Shown here: piece after piece, positions 59,115 through 64,000 of the stretch
Layout of the letters: each line of letters begins with the position of its first letter
Position numbering within the stretch: position 1 is the first letter of the stretch
Source: Carettochelys insculpta
Taxonomy: Eukaryota > Chordata > Testudines > Carettochelyidae
Length of the DNA: 64,000 nucleotides
NCBI RefSeq assembly: GCF_033958435.1
Contig: NC_134139.1
Span: 207,869,501 to 207,933,500 of the forward strand
Direction of reading: 5' to 3'
Position numbers and translations under genes: made by a program
The notes under the pieces: generated by a model
Database searches by the model: none
The model's input: only the letters and a program-made list of their open reading frames with translations
Told to the model about the DNA's origin: nothing

Positions 59115-61885
59115 CATAAGAAGAACATAAGAAGAACATAAGAACGGCCGTACTGGGTCAGACCAAAGGTCCATCCAGCCCGGTAGCCTGTCTGCCAACA
59201 GTGGCCCGTGGCAGGTGCCCCGGGGGGGGGGAGGGGGTGGACCGAAGACAATGATCAAGCCATTTGTCTCCTGCCATCTGTCTCCAGCCTTTGACTAAAG
59301 GCTAGGGGCACCATACTTTACCCTTGGCTAATAGCCTTTTATGGACCTAACCCCCATGAATTTATCTAGCTCTTTCTTAAATTCTGTTATAGTCCTTGCC
59401 TTCACCGTCTCCTTGGCAAGGAGTTCCACAGGTTAACCACACGCTGAGTGAAGAACTTTCTTTTATTAGTTTTAAACCTGATAGCCATTAATTTCACTTG
59501 GTGTCCTCTAGTTCTGGTATTATGGGCACAAGTAAATAACTTCTCCTTATTCACCCTCTCCACACCTGTCATAATTTTATAGACCTCTATCATGTCCCCC
59601 TCAGCCTCCTCTTTTCTAAGCTGAAAAGTTCCAATCTTTTTAGCCTCGCCTCATACGGGACCTGTTCCAAGCCCCTAATTATTCTAGTTGCCCTTTTCTG
59701 AACTTTTGCCCGTGCCAGGATATCTTTTTTTAGGTGAGGAGACCACATCTGCACACAGTATTCAAGATGTGGGTGTACCATAGCTTTATATGGGGGCAGT
59801 AAGATACTGCTTGTCTTATTTTCTATCCCTTTTTCGATGATACCTAACATCCTATTTGCCCTTTTGACGGCCTCTGCACACTGCGTGGATGTTTTCAAGG
59901 AACTATCCATGATAACTCCAAGATCTCTTTCCTGATTAGTTATAGCTAAATTAGCCCCCATCATATTGTAAGTATAGTTGGGGTTATTTTTTTCCAATGT
60001 GCATTACCTTACACTTATCCACATTACATTTCATTTGCCATTTTGCTGCCCAGTCACTCAGTTTGATGAGATCGTTTTGAAGTTCTTCACAGTCTGCCTT
60101 CGTCTTGACTATCTTGAACAGTTTAGTGTCATCTGCAAACTTTGCCACCTCACTGCTCAGCCCCTTCGCCAGATCACTTATGAATAAATTGAACAGGATT
60201 GGTCCTAGGACTGACCCTTGGGGGACACCACTAGTTACCCCCCTCCATTTGGAAAAATTTCCATTTATGTCCACCCTCTGTTTCCTGTCTTTTAACCAGT
60301 TCTCAATCCATGAAAGGACCTTCCCTCTTATCCCATGACAATCTAAATTACACAAGAGCCTGTGATGAGGTACCTTGTCAAAGGCTTTCCAGAAATCTAA
60401 GTATACCATATCCACTGGATCGCCCCTGTCTGCATGTTTGTTAAACCCTTCAAAGAATTCTAACAGGTTAGTAAGACATGAGTTCCCTCTGCAGAAACCA
60501 TGTTGACTTTTGCCCATCAAATTATGTTCTTCTACGTGCCTGACAATTTTATTGTTTCAACCAGTTTGCCCAGAACCGACGTTAAACTTACCAGTCTGTA
60601 ATTGCCAGGGTCACCTCTAGAGCCCTTTTTAAAGATTGGTGTCACATTAGGTATCTCCCAGTCATTAGGTACAGAAGCTGATCCAAAGGACAGGTTACAA
60701 ACTGGTGTTAAAACTCTGGAATTTCCCGTTTGAGTTCTTTCAGAACCCTTGGATAAATGCCATCCGGTCCCAGTGATTTGTTAACATTAAGTTTATCTAT
60801 TTGTTCCAAAACCTCCTCTAATGACACTTCAATCCAGGACAGATCCTCAGTTTTATTTCCCACAAAAAACGGTGCAGGTTTGGGAATCTCCCCAATATCC
60901 TCAGCTGTGAAGACTGAAGCAAAGAAATCATTTAGTCTCTCCGCAATGGCTTTATTATCCTTGATTGCTCCCTTTGTATTGTATCGTCTAGGGGACCCAC
61001 TGGTTTTTTAGCAGGCTTTCTGCCTCTAATGGATTTAAAAAACATTCTGTTATTACATTTTGAGCTTTTGGCTAGCTGTTCCTCAAAATCTTTTTTGGCT
61101 TTCCTTATTACAGCTTTACACTTAATTTGGTAGTGTTTATGTTCCTTTCTATTTACCTCACTAGGATTTGCCTTCCACCTTTTGAAAGATGCCTTTTTAT
61201 CCTTCACTGCTTGTTTTACATGGGTGTTAACCCATGGTGGGTCTTTTTTCGAACTCAGTATGTTTTTTAATTTGGGGCATACATTTAAGTTGGACCTCTA
61301 TTATACTGTCTTTGACAAGCTTCCACGTAGCTTGCAAGTTTTTTGTTCTAGTCACTCTGGTTTTTAATTTCTGTTCAACTAACCTCCTCATTTTTGCATA
61401 ATTCCCTCTTTTGAAATTAAATGCTGGAGTGTTGGACTGCTGAGGTCTCACCACAGGAATATTAAATGTTATTACATTATGACCACTATTCCCAAGCGGT
61501 CCTGTAATAGTGACCTTGTGGACCAGATCCTGCGCTCAACTCAGTACTAAATCGAGAATTGCCCCTCCCCTCGTGGGTGCCCATACCAGCTGCTCCAAGA
61601 AGCAGTCATTAATGGCATCGAGAAATCTTATTTCTGCATCTTGTCCTGATGTGACATGAACCCAGTCAATATGGGGATAATTGAAATCCTCCATTACTAC
61701 TGAGTGTTTTATTTTGGTAGCCTCTCTAATCTCCTTTAGCATTTCCACATCACTATCACTGTCCTGATCAGGCGGTCGATAATGTATCCCTACTGCTATA
61801 TTCTTAGTAGAATAGTAGGCATCCTTCAGTCTACGTAGACTATGGATCGCGCCCTTTATAGTTTGAATTGAGGGCTTCATTTACA
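59115..61885 (-). mobile_element. CR1 LINE, longest copy (EN remnant, linker, RT, 3' end), tail type B
   Basis: Minus strand in order: endonuclease C-terminal part (VGIHYRPPDQ near 61780, EDFNYPHIDW near 61690, LVWAPTRGGAILDLVLS near 61545), Lys-rich linker (61450-60930), RT entry (LGPDGIYPRVLKELKRE near 60750), RT palm (HGFCRGNSCLTNLLEF, VYLDFWKAFDKVPHH, GVPQGSVLGPILFNLF, and catalytic FADDTK near 60125), then QERDLGVIMDSSLKTSTQC and the C-terminal block. The 3' tail is GGGTCAGACC-like with CATAAGAAGAA repeats at its tip (59115-59140). The N-terminal endonuclease and ORF1 are absent and several frameshifts exist (near 60540-60930, 59990, 59595), so it is not autonomous. Confidence 0.93.
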
Positions 61886-62268
61886 GCGTCTACTGTGCCT
61901 ATGAAGACCCACACGAGAGTGACAGTCCTTGCTGCATCTCTTGCAGATGTGGCGGGTGTCTGGCAAGTCCTTAGTGTGCTTTCTGTGTGCTCGCTTCTCC
62001 TCTGCTAGCTGTCTGATCTTCATCTCGCCCTTCTGAAGGCCCTTGTGTAACCCCTGCCTCCGTCTGCTGCGGTCGTCTGCTAGTTCTTCCCAGTTGTCCA
62101 GCTCGATGTCTACCTCTCTGAGGTCTCTCTTGCAGACATCTTCATAGTGCAACTGGGGGCGTCCGGGAGGTCTTTTGCCAGAGGCTAGCTCACCATACAG
62201 GATGTCTTTTGGAATCCTTCCATCATTCATCCTGTGGACGTGGCCAAGCCAGCGCGGTAGAGCTTGGA
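61877..62268 (-). mobile_element. Non-CR1 LINE 3' coding end (zinc-finger C-terminus)
   Basis: One minus-strand frame reads LGHVHRMNDGRIPKDILYGE, GKRPPGRPQLHYEDVCKRDL, then ends ICKRCSKDCHSRVGLHRHSR before a stop at about 61877. A C-x2-C...H-x3-4-H end with CHSRVGLHRHSRRC is typical of one non-LTR clade distinct from CR1 and matches the layout of the 48500 element. The frame is intact for 117 codons. It directly abuts the 5' side of the 59115-61885 CR1. Confidence 0.82.
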
Positions 62269-63882
62269 ATTACTATCCATAGTGATTCTAGGGAAGTAAA
62301 AAGCCAGAGCCCCTCGTGCAGCCCAGGCAGCCACTTGTGCAGGAAAATGAGCAGAAAGCCCCTTACAGCCTGCACCAAGCTGCTGCCTCTCCTTGAGACT
62401 CTGCCTCACCTGGGTGCTGGGTACTGTCATGCAGAACATGTAGGGCACCTAGAAACTTGGGGCACCGCTGTGTCTTAATGTCCACCCCTCACCGCTTCAT
62501 CTCCCTGTTCTGCGACGCTGCTTTCTCTGGAGAGGAGCTGATTAACAGTAACGGGGAAAAGCCGCCAGAGCTATTAGCACAGCCTGTGAAAGAGCCACTC
62601 GAGAGGTAAGGCAGATGTTTAATGGGCATTTGCCAAGCACTGCTGGGTTCCCAGTTGCCTGCGTCAGTCGGCAGGACCTTCGTTTAACCCTTGTTTTAAA
62701 AACGTTTCATTCGTGCGTGGCTGGAGGTTATAAAATCACGTCTCTAAAAACTCGCGCACACAACCCCGCTGCCAGGGATGGCCCAGGGGCACCGGTTTAT
62801 TGGACTGCCTAGGGCCCCCCACATCTAAGGACTGGCCGAGGGGACGTGGCATCCCTCGCTCTGGGGCCCTAGGTCACCTCCTTGCCGGTCCCATGGTGTG
62901 GTATTTGCAAAGCCCCCTTGGCCTCCCAGCAGGAGGGCTGGGAATTTGGCGACACCCAGCGAATGAGCTTTGCTGCCCCGGCACAGAGAGGATGGGACCT
63001 GGGGGCAGGGCCGTCCTTAGGGGTTTGGGTGCCCTATGCAGCCAAGCACCTGCACCCTCCAGGACCCCCAGAAGAGGGGGGCACTCCATGGAGCAGGGCT
63101 GTGCTCTGTGCTGTGAGGGCAGGGGCCGTGGGGGGCAGCATGGAGGGGGGCAGGGATGCTGTTGGGGGCACAGGCAGATTGAGGGGCACCAGCTGGCTGG
63201 AGCCAGGGGCTGGCAGGTTTGGGGAGTAGAGGGGCTGAGGGAGGAGAGAAAGTAAAGCCCAGGCCAAAGGCCAGTCGCCGGGCTGCTCTTGGGTGTGCGG
63301 AGCCAGTGGCTGGCTGTCGTGAATGAGAGGGGTGTGCTCCTAAAGGAAGCCGGTGCCCCCGTGCCCCTTCCCCACCTTGTGTCCCACCCCAGCCCTGGGT
63401 CTTCTGCACATTGCCCAGCAAACATGGCAGGGCTCCCAGCCCAGCACCTGGAGACGGGACAGATCAGGTCCCAGCTGCACCAGGACTCAGCTCTCCAGGG
63501 CTCCGGCCGGTCGAGGAGTCAATGTGCTTCCATTTCCCCAGCTGAGGGGCTATCCTACGGCCCCAGGCAGTGTTCAAGCAAAGCCATCCCTTTTTGTGAC
63601 TCTGTCCCATCCCTCAGCCCTGGCTGGCAGGGGCCACCTCTGGGGCAAGGTTGGTCTCCGGGGCCATCCCTCCCTTGACCTGTCTGAGGCCAGCCTGGCG
63701 GAACCACCAGGGGTTAGGCAATGTGGGCGCCAGCCCCTTATGAAATGGGCGTAGCTGCCCACGCATGCGGGCACCACCACCAGGGCTAGAACTGCACGGG
63801 GCCACCATCTGATTGAGCCCACTGCTGCAAAAAGGTGTCCAACCAGCAGTCATGGTTTGCACTAGACACGAGGTCAGACCAG
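62269..63882. other. Apparently unique GC-rich DNA
   Basis: No gene or repeat recognised. Confidence 0.4.
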
Positions 63883-64000
63883 ATCATACAATCATAGAAG
63901 CCCAGGGCTGGAAGGGACCTCAGGAGATTGTCTAGTCCAGCCCCTGCTTCAAGCAGGATCAACCCCCACTAAGTCATCCCAGCCAGGACCTTGTCAAGCC
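63883..64000 (-). mobile_element. CR1 LINE 3' end, cut by the window edge
   Basis: ATCATAGAAGCCCAGGGCTG through AGCCAGGACCTTGTCAAGCC is the complement of the CR1 tail. It continues past the window. Confidence 0.92.

Noticed and set aside
59984..60520. A functional reverse transcriptase gene
   Set aside because: It is the RT part of a 5'-truncated CR1 with frameshifts on both sides and no ORF1.
61877..62230. A host zinc-finger gene (CHSRVGLHRHSRRC end)
   Set aside because: The preceding LGHVHRM and YGEL blocks identify it as a LINE C-terminus, and no start or exon structure is seen.

Overview
The window looks like vertebrate nuclear DNA, most likely from a turtle. The evidence is a dense load of CR1 LINEs on both strands, MIR-type SINE fragments, a tRNA-derived SINE with a CR1-like tail, and several families of short inverted-repeat DNA transposons. 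There are no bacterial-style operons. The turtle assignment is an inference from repeat content, not from a species-diagnostic gene.

Only one host protein-coding segment can be supported: exon 1 of a TASK-type two-pore potassium channel, best matching KCNK3 (TASK-1), at 3260-3542 on the + strand. It ends inside the codon of the first selectivity-filter glycine (Gly95) with a GT donor at 3543. Exon 2 is not seen, so everything from 3543 to 64000 is probably intron 1. Upstream are a GC-rich promoter with a perfect CArG box (3079-3088) and a 2.2-kb GT-rich tandem tract that ends just before the promoter.

The first part of the intron holds a 42-bp minisatellite (3567-4680) and a 30-bp minisatellite (5062-5425). 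Two more GC-rich minisatellites lie further in, with a 67-bp unit (21775-23500) and a 72/73-bp unit (39928-41705). All four have their G-rich strand on the KCNK3 sense strand. Long open frames over these arrays come from tandem repetition and are not called as genes.

From about 7.5 kb onward the sequence is mainly interspersed repeats separated by apparently unique DNA. There are about 20 CR1 fragments with two distinct 3' ends. The longest (59115-61885, minus strand) keeps endonuclease and reverse transcriptase regions. A second, non-CR1 LINE family has two fragments (48500-49640 and 61877-62268). A hAT-like MITE family has five copies. Two families of inverted-repeat elements share GTCTACAC ends and make 3-bp duplications or near-duplications. 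Four palindromic, possibly Penelope-like repeats carry hammerhead-like hairpins.

The most unusual locus is 54.5-56.4 kb. A CR1 is split by a palindromic MITE, and that MITE is split by a single inserted unit: a tRNA-Gly(GCC)-like sequence fused to the 5' end of a truncated CR1, flanked by a 5-bp target duplication. A second lead is 48049-48233, where NKX2-5-like, MEF2 and AP-1 consensus sites cluster in unique DNA within the intron of a channel gene known to be expressed in heart.
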